Shown: positions 1 through 6,723 of the stretch, piece after piece
Layout: each line of letters begins with the position of its first letter
Position numbering within the stretch: the stretch's first letter is position 1
Assembly: GCA_964385465.1 (NCBI GenBank)
Contig: CAYLPJ010000083.1
Coordinates: 1 to 20,092 of the forward strand
From: CAYLPJ01 sp964385465
GTDB lineage: Bacteria; Planctomycetota; Phycisphaerae; SM23-33
DNA length: 20,092 bases
Direction: 5' to 3'
Position numbers and translations under genes: made by a program
The notes under the pieces: generated by a model
What the model was told of the DNA's origin: nothing
Database searches by the model: none
The model's input: the letters and a program-made list of their open reading frames with translations, nothing else

Positions 1-2
1 TC

Positions 3-1418
3 CGCGAGATCCACCGCATGCGGGAGGAACGGTACTACGTGGTGGGGATGGTGGACGACGACCCGGCCAAGCGGCACATCGTCATCCACGGCGTGCCCGT
101 GCTGGGGCCGACCGAGGACATCCGCCAGGTCTGCGAGGAGCACGAGGTCGAGGAGATCATCGTCGCGATGCCCTCGGCCAACCAGAAGGAACTGCGGCGG
201 GTGATCAACCTGTGCAGCGGCACGGCGCTGAAGTTCCAGTCGCTGCCGGGGGTCACGGACCTGATCGACGGGCGGGTGACCGTCTCGCAGATCCGCCAGG
301 TGGACATCAACGACCTGCTCGGGCGCGAGGCCGTCGAACTGGACCGCGACGCGCTGGCGCGGTTCCTCCACAACAAGCGCGTGCTGATCACCGGCGCCGG
401 CGGGAGCATCGGCTCGGAGATGTGCCGCCAGGTCTGCCGATTCGGCCCGGCCGAGCTGGTCCTCGTCGAGCAGGCCGAGACGCCGCTGTTCCACATCGAG
501 AACGAGCTGCGCAAGGAGCACCCGGACATTCCCATCGCCCCGGTGATCTGCGATATCTACGACCGGCGGCGGGTGATGAGCGTGTGGGCCGACCGCCGCC
601 CGGAGGTTGTCGTTCACGCCGCCGCCCACAAGCACGTGCCGATGATGGAGCGCAACCCCTGCGAGGCGGTCAAGAACAACATCTTCGGCACGAAGAACGT
701 TGCCGACGCCTCCTGCCGCCATGACGTGCGGGAGTTCGTGCTGATCTCGACGGACAAGGCCGTGAACCCGTCGTCGGTGATGGGCGCATCCAAACGCGTC
801 GCCGAGATCTACACCCAGGCGCTCAACGGGCGGGACGATTGCGTCACGCAGTTCAAGGCCGTGCGGTTCGGCAACGTGCTCGGCTCGGCCGGGTCCGTCG
901 TGCCGACCTTCCGGAAGCAGATCGCCGCCGGCGGGCCGGTGACGGTGACGCATCCGGAGATGACGCGGTACTTCATGACGATCCCCGAGGCCAGCCAGCT
1001 CGTTCTCCAAGCGGCCGCCAGCGGCGGAGGCGGGCAGATCTACCTGCTGGACATGGGCGAGCCGGTGAAGATCGTCGACCTCGCCCGCAACATGATTACG
1101 CTCAGCGGGTTGCGCCCGGGGGAGGACGTGGATGTGGTCTTCACGGGCATGCGGCCGGGGGAGAAGCTCTTCGAGGAGCTGCGGACGGCCGGCGAGGACG
1201 TCGAGCCGACCGTGCATCCGAAGATCAACGTCTGGCGGAACCGCCAGGGCGACTGGGGGGCGATCGAGTCGGCCTTCGAGGAATACGCCGAGTTGCAGTG
1301 CAGCGCCGACCGCGAGCGGATCATCGCCGCCATCCAGCGCCTGGTCCCGGAGTATACCCCGCTGAACCCCCCGTCCCAGGCCCGGGCCGCCCACGCGAAG
1401 CAGGCGGTCGACGCGTGA
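3..1418 (+). CDS. Nucleoside-diphosphate-sugar 4,6-dehydratase, CapD/PglF/WbpM type (5' truncated by window)
   Basis: The frame is open from base 3 (before the first ATG at 18) and starts inside a CoA-binding-like Rossmann domain, so the true start and probable N-terminal membrane helices lie upstream. Counting from ATG 18, a second Rossmann domain begins at about residue 120 with the NAD motif TGAGGSIG (125-132). The active-site block runs S244-T-D246-K247 to M255-G-A-S-K259. This is the PglF-type pattern in which Met replaces the usual SDR Tyr while Asp, Lys and the distal Lys remain. Such enzymes make UDP-4-keto-6-deoxy sugars from UDP-GlcNAc at the membrane for capsule, O-antigen or glycan linkage; the exact substrate is inferred. 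The C-terminal MRPGEKLFEEL motif is typical of the family. The gene ends 13 bp before the convergent purB stop. Confidence 0.92.
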   Translation, partial: REIHRMREERYYVVGMVDDDPAKRHIVIHGVPVLGPTEDIRQVCEEHEVEEIIVAMPSANQKELRRVINLCSGTALKFQSLPGVTDLIDGRVTVSQIRQVDINDLLGREAVELDRDALARFLHNKRVLITGAGGSIGSEMCRQVCRFGPAELVLVEQAETPLFHIENELRKEHPDIPIAPVICDIYDRRRVMSVWADRRPEVVVHAAAHKHVPMMERNPCEAVKNNIFGTKNVADASCRHDVREFVLISTDKAVNPSSVMGASKRVAEIYTQALNGRDDCVTQFKAVRFGNVLGSAGSVVPTFRKQIAAGGPVTVTHPEMTRYFMTIPEASQLVLQAAASGGGGQIYLLDMGEPVKIVDLARNMITLSGLRPGEDVDVVFTGMRPGEKLFEELRTAGEDVEPTVHPKINVWRNRQGDWGAIESAFEEYAELQCSADRERIIAAIQRLVPEYTPLNPPSQARAAHAKQAVDA

Positions 1419-1431
1419 GGCTCGGCGGCGG

Positions 1432-2862
1432 TCAGACCTTCAGCTCGGCGTCCTGTTCGAGGGCGTCCGCGTAGGCCGACCGGACGGGGGCTACCTCGGC
1501 GGCGAGGAACTCATCGACCTGCTCGGCCGACCTTCCGACGTACGCCTCGGGGCGGAGGATCTCGTCGATGTCCACGGCGGCGAAGGCGTCGTCGGTGCCG
1601 AGGCGTTCGATCAGGTCGTTGGGTTTCCCATGGAGCTTGACCTGCTCGGCGGCAGCGAGGCTGTGGGTGCGGATCCGCTCGTGGAGGTCCTGGCGGTCGC
1701 CCCCGGCGGCGACGGCGGCCATGAGGATGTTCTCGGTGGCCATGAAGGGCAGTTCGGCGCGGAGGTTGGCGTCGATGACGGCGGGATAGACGACGAGCCC
1801 GCGGGCGACGTTGACGGTGATCAGCAGGATGGCGTCGGCGGTGAGGAACGCCTCGCTCATGGCCAGGCGCTTGTTGGCCGAGTCGTCCAGGGTCCGCTCG
1901 AACCACTGCTCGGCGGCGGTGTGCAGCGGGCTGGCCGAGAGGTCCATGAGGAACCGCGCCAGGGCGGTCGCCCGTTCGCAGCGCATGGGGTTTCGCTTGT
2001 AGGCCATCGCGCTGGAGCCGACCTGCCCGGAGGCGAAGGGCTCCTCGATTTCCTTGCGATGTGCCAGCAGGCGGATGTCGTTGGAGAACTTGTGCACGCT
2101 GGCGCCGATGCCTGCGAGGGCGGCGGCGATCTGGGCGTCGACCTTGCGGCTGTAGGTCTGCCCGGTGATCGGCGCGACGCGGTCGAAGCCCATCTTCCCG
2201 GCGACGAGGCGGTCGAGGCGGCGGACCTTCTCGTGGTCGCCGTCGAACAGCGCCAGGTAGCTCGCCTGCGTGCCGGTCGTGCCCTTGGCCCCGCGGAACT
2301 CCAGCCCGGCCAGGCGGTGCTCGAGCTCGCGGAGGTCGCGGAGGAAGTCCGCGCACCACAGCGCCGCCCGCTTGCCCACGGTCGTGAGCTGCGCCGGCTG
2401 GAAGTGCGTGAACGCCAGGCAGGGCAGCGAGCGGTGCTCGGCGGCGAAGTTCGCCAGCGCGTCGATCGCCGACGCCAGCCGGCCGGCGAGGATCTGGAGC
2501 CCCTCGCGCATCACGAGCATGTCGGTGTTGCAGTTGACGTACTGGCTGGTCGCGCCGAGGTGGATGATCGGGCGGGCCTCGGGGGCGACATCGCCGAAGG
2601 CGTGGATATGGGCGACGACGTCGTGGCGGAACGTCCGCTCGTACTCGGCGGCGGCGTCGAAGTCGATGTCGTCGAGGTGCCCGCGCATGGCGTCGAGCTG
2701 GGCGTCGGTGATGCGGAGGCCCAGCTCCCGCTGCGCTTCGGCCAGGGCCAGCCAGAGCCGCCGCCAGGTCGCGTGTTTGCGCTGGGCGCCGAAGAGCTCG
2801 CGCATCTCGCGGCTGGCGTAGCGGGTCTCCAGCGGGCTCGTGTACGTGTCGGTCCCGCTCAC
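1432..2862 (-). CDS. purB: Adenylosuccinate lyase, animal ADSL-like subtype
   Basis: 476 residues. The enzyme removes fumarate from SAICAR and from adenylosuccinate in purine and AMP synthesis, in the cytoplasm as a homotetramer. Family landmarks are HLGATS (101-106), the catalytic-His loop FTHFQPAQLTTVGKR with H153, GTTGTQAS (194-201), ITGQTYSRKVD (232-242), the fumarase-superfamily signature at 282-296 with catalytic Ser in S283-S284, and QWFERTLDDSAN (319-330). From memory these strings match vertebrate ADSL far better than B. subtilis or E. coli PurB. Within the signature the usual Pro of SSxMPxK is Ala (A287). Translation starts at GTG 2862, with AGGAG 10 nt upstream. It is the last gene of a unit after the DUF4870 gene (34-bp gap) and converges on the dehydratase gene. 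Confidence 0.95.
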   Translation of the reverse strand: MSGTDTYTSPLETRYASREMRELFGAQRKHATWRRLWLALAEAQRELGLRITDAQLDAMRGHLDDIDFDAAAEYERTFRHDVVAHIHAFGDVAPEARPIIHLGATSQYVNCNTDMLVMREGLQILAGRLASAIDALANFAAEHRSLPCLAFTHFQPAQLTTVGKRAALWCADFLRDLRELEHRLAGLEFRGAKGTTGTQASYLALFDGDHEKVRRLDRLVAGKMGFDRVAPITGQTYSRKVDAQIAAALAGIGASVHKFSNDIRLLAHRKEIEEPFASGQVGSSAMAYKRNPMRCERATALARFLMDLSASPLHTAAEQWFERTLDDSANKRLAMSEAFLTADAILLITVNVARGLVVYPAVIDANLRAELPFMATENILMAAVAAGGDRQDLHERIRTHSLAAAEQVKLHGKPNDLIERLGTDDAFAAVDIDEILRPEAYVGRSAEQVDEFLAAEVAPVRSAYADALEQDAELKV

Positions 2863-2896
2863 GGTGAGGCGTCTCCTGTCGTCGGCCGCCGGCGGC

Positions 2897-3367
2897 CTAG
2901 CTGATGAAGCGGATGCAGATCGGGTAGCGGTAGGGGTTGCCCTTGTTGACCTCGATCGTCGAGAGGATGCCGAAGACGATGTTGCTGACGACCATCGCGG
3001 CCCATCCGAGGCAGCCGACGAGCCAGCCGATGAAGGGGATCAGGGCCACGATCACCGAGCCGACGGCGACGATCAGCAGCGTGATGGCCCAGTTCAGCGC
3101 CTCCTTGCCCTGCTGGTTGACGAAGGGGCTCTGGTCCTTCTTGACCAGCCAGATGATCAGCGGGCCGATGAATCCGGTGAAGATCACCAGCAGGTGGGCG
3201 AGCATGCCCATGGTCTTGGCGTCGGGGCTCTCGGCGCTGAGGTACCCGGCGGCCTGGGCGGCCTCGGCGCCGGGGGGCTGGGTCGGCTGGGGCTCGGGGC
3301 TCGGCGGGGGCGCGGCGCCCTGCTGGCCGGCGTCGTTGGTGTTGTCGGGCTGGGGGGGATTGCTCAT
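2897..3367 (-). CDS. DUF4870 (Tic20-like) small membrane protein
   Basis: 156 residues. Residues 1-50 are a hydrophilic stretch rich in Pro, Gln and Ala. The conserved DUF4870 core follows: MGMLAHLLVIFTGFIGPLIIWLVKKDQ (53-79, first membrane helix), then SPFVNQQGKEALNW (80-93), two further hydrophobic segments (about 94-114 and 116-138) and the terminal YRYPICIRFI. Proteins of this family are inner-membrane proteins of unknown function. I chose ATG 3367 because AAAGGAG lies just upstream and the start overlaps the stop of the preceding TPR fragment (ATGA). The same frame stays open to 3751, but that stretch is antisense-like and matches nothing I know. The gene is followed by purB after 34 bp, so co-transcription is likely. 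Any functional link to purine synthesis is unknown. Confidence 0.85.
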   Translation of the reverse strand: MSNPPQPDNTNDAGQQGAAPPPSPEPQPTQPPGAEAAQAAGYLSAESPDAKTMGMLAHLLVIFTGFIGPLIIWLVKKDQSPFVNQQGKEALNWAITLLIVAVGSVIVALIPFIGWLVGCLGWAAMVVSNIVFGILSTIEVNKGNPYRYPICIRFIS

Positions 3368-3585
3368 GGTGTCTCCTTTGGTTCCACGTAGGTTACGACG
3401 GGCGGCACCGGGCGCGCCGGCGGAAGGGGGATGAACCGCAACCGCGTGCCCAGCGCGGCGCTGCTGCGTTCGGTGTGCAGCAGGCGGTCGCGGGCGTCGG
3501 CGAAGCCGGGGTCGGCGTCCAGGCAGCACTGATAGTAGTAGATCGCGTCTTCCCATTCGCGTCGGAGAGCGGCGATCCGTCCCAT
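3364..3585 (-). CDS. C-terminal half of a TPR lipoprotein, separated by an in-frame stop
   Basis: 73 residues. It starts at the ATG immediately after the TAA of the upstream fragment and in the same frame. The first 35 residues (MGRIAALRREWEDAIYYYQC, then CLDADPGFADARDRLL) are helix-turn-helix TPR sequence that naturally continues the TPR at the end of the upstream piece. The remainder is a Pro-rich tail ending YVEPKETP. On its own this product would lack an export signal. Either the two pieces are one 139-residue lipoprotein broken by a point nonsense change or sequencing error, or the second half is made by termination-reinitiation at TAAATG. The 4-bp overlap with the DUF4870 start suggests translational coupling downstream. 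Confidence 0.55.
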   Translation of the reverse strand: MGRIAALRREWEDAIYYYQCCLDADPGFADARDRLLHTERSSAALGTRLRFIPLPPARPVPPVVTYVEPKETP

Positions 3586-3783
3586 TTAGTATAGCGCGAA
3601 CGGGTCGGAGGGGTTCCGCCGCAGGGCCTGGCGGCAGAGCGCCTCGGCCTCGGGCAGGTGCCCGACCTGAAACTCCGACGCCGCCCGCCGACGGTAGCTT
3701 ACGTCCGTGTAGGCCGTCGATCCGCACCCGGCCAGCGATGCGGCCAGGCATGCTGCCGCCACGAGGCTACGCCTTCGAGTCAT
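3586..3783 (-). CDS. TPR lipoprotein, N-terminal half (lipobox; stops at in-frame TAA)
   Basis: 65 residues. A lipoprotein signal peptide is clear: positive MTRRR, a hydrophobic stretch, then lipobox L17-A-G-C20, so Cys20 would be lipidated. The mature part contains one TPR-like unit (SEFQVGHLPEAEALCRQALR, about 36-55) and ends FALY, followed by TAA at 3588-3586 and directly by ATG in the same frame. A good Shine-Dalgarno, GGGAG, lies 7 nt before ATG 3783. The unit appears to be driven by ATGACA-17-TAGGAT at 3872-3844, giving a leader of roughly 50 nt. TPR lipoproteins usually act as assembly or scaffold proteins at the cell envelope; nothing more specific can be said. Confidence 0.65.
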   Translation of the reverse strand: MTRRRSLVAAACLAASLAGCGSTAYTDVSYRRRAASEFQVGHLPEAEALCRQALRRNPSDPFALY

Positions 3784-3816
3784 CGCATCGCTCCCATGTT
3801 TCGGCCGGCGGGCCTC

Positions 3817-3845
3817 TTGCGCCGCCGACCCGGTTCGCGTATCAT
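3817..3845 (+). promoter_or_regulatory. Promoter of the LigD_N-like gene, leaderless arrangement
   Basis: TTGCGC (3817-3822), a 17-bp spacer, then TATCAT (3840-3845). The ATG follows after 7 nt at 3853 and there is no Shine-Dalgarno, so transcription would start at or next to the start codon. Confidence 0.5.
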
Positions 3846-3872
3846 CCTACCGATGTCCGAGCCGTTTGTCAT
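3844..3872 (-). promoter_or_regulatory. Promoter of the TPR lipoprotein-DUF4870-purB unit
   Basis: Read on the minus strand: ATGACA (3872-3867), a 17-bp spacer, TAGGAT (3849-3844). The -10 box shares bases 3844-3845 with the -10 box of the divergent plus-strand promoter, and the -35 box lies inside the first codons of the plus-strand gene. The two promoters probably exclude each other. Confidence 0.45.
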
Positions 3873-4215
3873 CCTCCTGCATCGGCACCACGGGCCGACG
3901 CACTTTGACCTGATGATCCGTCGCGGCGATGCCCTGGCGACGTGGCAGTTGGCCACGCACCCGTCCGAGGCGGGGACCGCCGGTCCGCTGACCGCCCGCC
4001 GACTGCCCGATCACCGCCTGGCGTACCTGACGTGCGAGGGCCCCGTCAGCCGCGGGCGGGGGGAGGTCCGGCGCGTCGCCGAGGGCACGGCCGAGGTCCA
4101 TCGCGCCGACGACGCCGAGTGGACCTTCCGCCTGGACAGCGAGGCGATCGCCGGGGAGTTCGCTCTGACCCGCGACCCGGCCGATCCGGGGCGTTGGGTT
4201 TTCAGAGAGGCGTAG
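3853..4215 (+). CDS. Stand-alone LigD-type 3'-phosphoesterase-like domain protein (LigD_N family)
   Basis: 120 residues, essentially one domain. FVILLHRHHGPTHFDLMI (5-22) resembles the FVIHxHxARRLHYDLRLE block of the LigD phosphoesterase domain. LPDHRLAYLTCEGPVSRGRG (51-70) resembles its DHPLxYxxFEGxIPxGxYG block. By alignment from memory, H17, D19, H54 and Y58 sit at metal/active-site positions of LigD PE, while the Arg following the HYD motif is Met21. In LigD this domain trims 3' ends in NHEJ. Here no ligase, primase or Ku gene is nearby, so a DNA-end role is inference. The C-terminus EFALTRDPADPGRWVFREA matches the usual last strands. ATG 3853 is chosen because homology begins there and a promoter ends 7 nt before it; ATG 3796 is an alternative. 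Confidence 0.7.
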   Translation: MSEPFVILLHRHHGPTHFDLMIRRGDALATWQLATHPSEAGTAGPLTARRLPDHRLAYLTCEGPVSRGRGEVRRVAEGTAEVHRADDAEWTFRLDSEAIAGEFALTRDPADPGRWVFREA

Positions 4216-4435
4216 CGGGGGTTCACGGGGCGCAAGGGTCCGCTGAAGGGCTGTGGCCGCGCAGGAAGACGGAGCAGCGCGGATACGTCTGTTGCGAACA
4301 GAAGCGGGCAGGGGAGACAGACCGTTTTCGGCGGGTCCCAGACTCCGGAGCTCGGAATCCGAGTCGGCGGTGATCCGCGTTTCTCCGCGGCTGAAGCTGC
4401 AAGGCTGCCCCGCGACGCCCCTGCGCCTTGTCGGC
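4216..4435. other. Convergent intergenic spacer with three small palindromes
   Basis: This spacer lies between two convergent gene ends. I see no gene in it. It holds TCTGTT-GCG-AACAGA (4288-4302), CTCGGA-A-TCCGAG (4351-4363) and CCGCG-TTTCTC-CGCGG (4375-4390). None is followed by a clear T tract, so a bidirectional terminator function is only possible. GTTTTCGG at 4324-4331 matches the half-site of the palindrome at 9638-9655. Confidence 0.35.
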
Positions 4436-4978
4436 TCAGGCGAGCTCGAAGATCGACTGGGTCTTGACGATGGTCAGCTCGCCGGGGAAGGCGTGGAAGG
4501 TGAAGACGTGCAGGCCGTTGGGTCGGGCCTCGTAGTCGATGTAGGTGAAGGGCGTCAGCGAGCGGGTCATCCAGTTCGGGAAGGGGACGAAGAGCCCGCG
4601 CTGGGCGCCGAGGCGGGCGAGGTCGTGGTGGGTGCGGGAGTAGACGCCCGGGCTCATGGTCTCGACCTGGAAGCTGATCATGTAGGTGATCCCGCGGGCG
4701 CGCTGGCAACTGTGATCGCGCTCCCCGCGGAAGGGCACTTCCAGCAATTGCCCTCGCTGGGGCAGGATGTTGTCGGCATCGGCGGTCACTTCCACGAGGC
4801 ATTCGCGGTCGCGGAAGAAGCCGATCGCGTGCGTGCACCCCGTCACCCAGACCTGCGCCTCGTAGCCGCGCTTGATGATGTGGTGGTCGTGGTAGATGTC
4901 GAACAGCTCGGGGTGCAGCGGGCGGTCGTACAGGAAGAACCGCAGCGAGCCGACGTTCTGTTTCTGGCCGATGTTCAT
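4436..4978 (-). CDS. DUF2617 family protein
   Basis: 180 residues from ATG 4978. The protein matches my memory of the DUF2617 family: FLYDRPLHPELFDIY near the N-terminus, YEAQVWVTGCTHAIGF, LPQRGQLLEVPFRGERD, ITYMISFQVETMSPGVY in the middle, and the closing ARPNGLHVFTFHAFP and IVKTQSIFE motifs. Function is unknown; it is predicted soluble, with no signal peptide or membrane helix. An in-frame ATG at 5002 would add 8 residues. I prefer 4978 because GGAG lies 7 nt before it and because TATAAT at 5012-5007 would start the transcript near 5000, inside the upper ATG. The gene is a separate unit downstream of the envelope-glycan operon. Confidence 0.85.
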   Translation of the reverse strand: MNIGQKQNVGSLRFFLYDRPLHPELFDIYHDHHIIKRGYEAQVWVTGCTHAIGFFRDRECLVEVTADADNILPQRGQLLEVPFRGERDHSCQRARGITYMISFQVETMSPGVYSRTHHDLARLGAQRGLFVPFPNWMTRSLTPFTYIDYEARPNGLHVFTFHAFPGELTIVKTQSIFELA

Positions 4979-5006
4979 CCGGAGGCTCCGATCTCGCTTC
5001 ATGGCA

Positions 5007-5035
5007 ATTATACCGCGCTCGCCCGCCGTCGAGAA
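5007..5035 (-). promoter_or_regulatory. Promoter of the DUF2617 gene
   Basis: TTCTCG (5035-5030), a 17-bp spacer and a perfect TATAAT (5012-5007), read on the minus strand. The expected start is near 5000, giving a short leader of about 20 nt that contains the GGAG site for ATG 4978. Confidence 0.55.
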
Positions 5036-5093
5036 CAGCGCGAATCCCGAGGGAATCCAGAGAAGCCGCGGCGATCGGGGCCAGGCCGTCGCG

Positions 5094-5669
5094 TCAGGTC
5101 GGCTCGCCGGTCTTGGTCTCGCCGCCGAGGGCGGCCGGCGTCTCGGCGGAGGTCGGCGGCTCGCCGTAGAGCTCGGGATGGTGACGGTGGCGGTACTGGC
5201 GGTAGCGGATAACGGCCCAGCGGGTGAGGAAGTAGGACGGGACGGCCACGCAGAGGCCGACGATAACGCTGCCGACCCAGAGCGGCAGGAGGATGTGCCC
5301 GCTGGCGGTCCACCAGGCCTGCATCCATTCGCTGAAGCCGCGGTCCGGGCGGAACAAGGCCGCCAGCTCCTGCCAGCCGATCGACCGGCAGCCCAGCAGC
5401 GTCGCGCCCAGCCAGTAGTTGGGGTAGTAGATCGGCACGACGGTCAGGGGGTTGGATATCCAGACGAAGGGCACGCCGACGAACTTGTTGGCCCGCAGCA
5501 GCGCCGAGAACGTCAGCGTCAGGATCATCTGGCACGGGATCGTCGGGCTCCACGTGATGAACATCCCGATCGCCACGCCGAGGGCGATCCGGTGCGGCGT
5601 GTCGTCCACGTGCAGCACGCGGTAGATGAAGAATCGCTTCAGCCGTTTCCAGACGTATCGAACCGGCAT
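5094..5669 (-). CDS. DUF2062 membrane protein
   Basis: 191 residues. The DUF2062 core is clear: an amphipathic basic start (VRYVWKRLKRFFIYRVLHVD), then TPHRIALGVAIGMFITWSPT (24-43), IPCQMILTLTFSALLRANK, VGVPFVWISNPLTVVPIYY, and a hydrophobic segment about 128-149 (LPLWVGSVIVGLCVAVPSYF). The C-terminal 40 residues are hydrophilic, with HRHHPE and a Thr/Glu/Gly-rich tail. The family is an inner-membrane protein of undefined role, sometimes fused to or next to glycosyltransferases, which agrees with this setting. The start is ATG 5669, with GGAGG 10 nt upstream lying across the stop (TAG) of the heptosyltransferase-like gene, 7 bp away. Translational coupling in one operon is likely. Confidence 0.85.
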   Translation of the reverse strand: MPVRYVWKRLKRFFIYRVLHVDDTPHRIALGVAIGMFITWSPTIPCQMILTLTFSALLRANKFVGVPFVWISNPLTVVPIYYPNYWLGATLLGCRSIGWQELAALFRPDRGFSEWMQAWWTASGHILLPLWVGSVIVGLCVAVPSYFLTRWAVIRYRQYRHRHHPELYGEPPTSAETPAALGGETKTGEPT

Positions 5670-5676
5670 GGCCGGG

Positions 5677-6723
5677 CTACCTCCGTGAGGGCGCCTCGAG
5701 CACGTCGGCGACGGCCCGGCCGACGTCCCGGGGATCGATCAACTGCATGCAGGTTATATGGCGGCAGCGGCGTCGAAGGCAACCCCGACAGGGCACGTCG
5801 GCGACGACCGTTCGCCCGCGCACCCGCGGGCCCGTCCGCTGCGGGCGCGTCGGGCCGATCAGCACCACCGGATCGACGCCCACGCCCTGGGCGATGTGCT
5901 GGGCGGCCGAGTCGCCGCAGACCACGCACGCCGCCCCCGACAGCAGGCCGACCATCTGCGGGATGTCCGTCTCGCCGGCGAGGTTCGTCACGCCCTCCAG
6001 CCCGTCGGCGATCCGGGCGCAGAGGTCGCGGTCTCCGCCCGTGCCGATCAGCGCGATGGCCGCCCGGTCGCCAAGGCGTTCGGCCAGCCGGCGCCAGTGC
6101 CGGGGCGGCCAGCACTTGGTCGGCCAGCGCGTGGGGGGCACGAAGACGACGTAGTCCCGCCCGCCGGCGCGGTCGGCGAAGGCGTCTCGGAAGCGCCGCC
6201 CGGCCTCGGGGACGTGCAGGCGGAGGTCGTCCGGGCGGGCGTCGATCCCCAGCCGGCGGGCGAGCTCGATGTTGCGGTCCAGGGTGTGTTTCGAGAGCGG
6301 CAGGTGGGCGATCGTGTAGGCCAGCGGCGCCCCCTCGCGGGCGTTGGCGAAGCCCGCGCGGACGGGTGCCCGCGTCGCGGCGGAGAAGGCGCCGCTGCGG
6401 AACAGCCCCTGGAGGTCGATCACCCAGTCGTACCGCGCGTCCTGGAGATCGCGCAGCAAGCGTGCCAGCGCCCCCAGGGCCTCCGGCGACTGCCACGCCC
6501 GCCCCAGCCGCCGGCGCTCGAAGCGGATCACCGCGTCGAGGTCCGGGTCCTCGGCGACCAGCGGGGCGTAGGTGTCGTTGACCAGCCAGTGAACCTCCGC
6601 GTCGGGGAAGCTGCGGCGGAGCCCGCGGAGGACGGGGACGGCGGTGGCGACGTCCCCCAGCGCGCTGGGCTTGAGGATCAGTACGCGGCGGGGGGCAGGA
6701 GGGGTGTCGCCGGCGGGGGTCAC
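5677..6723 (-). CDS. GT9 family glycosyltransferase, ADP-heptose:LPS heptosyltransferase-like
   Basis: 348 residues, typical for GT9/WaaC-WaaF enzymes that add heptose to the LPS inner core on the cytoplasmic face. Landmarks: RRVLILKPSALGDVATAVPVL (12-32, the N-terminal SxLGD nucleotide-fold motif), DLQGLFRS (103-110), PPTRWPTKCWP (196-206), ALIGTGGDRDL (224-234), NLAGETDIPQM (247-257), and CGDSAAQHIA (269-278), where most relatives have NDSGPMH. Near the end four Cys are arranged CX2CX4CX4C (C312, C315, C320, C325), a pattern seen in many GT9 members. I chose GTG 6723, which overlaps the preceding stop as GTGA and has GGAGG 8 nt upstream. The frame remains open to 7029, but those residues are antisense-like and lie inside the kinase gene. 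Whether the donor is heptose is inferred. Confidence 0.88.
   Translation of the reverse strand: MTPAGDTPPAPRRVLILKPSALGDVATAVPVLRGLRRSFPDAEVHWLVNDTYAPLVAEDPDLDAVIRFERRRLGRAWQSPEALGALARLLRDLQDARYDWVIDLQGLFRSGAFSAATRAPVRAGFANAREGAPLAYTIAHLPLSKHTLDRNIELARRLGIDARPDDLRLHVPEAGRRFRDAFADRAGGRDYVVFVPPTRWPTKCWPPRHWRRLAERLGDRAAIALIGTGGDRDLCARIADGLEGVTNLAGETDIPQMVGLLSGAACVVCGDSAAQHIAQGVGVDPVVLIGPTRPQRTGPRVRGRTVVADVPCRGCLRRRCRHITCMQLIDPRDVGRAVADVLEAPSRR

Noticed and set aside
1630..2904. A 424-codon plus-strand frame opposite purB, and similar long frames opposite the kinase and histidine kinase genes
   Set aside because: Same GC-driven antisense effect; composition is biased and no domain is recognisable, while the opposite strand encodes clear enzymes.
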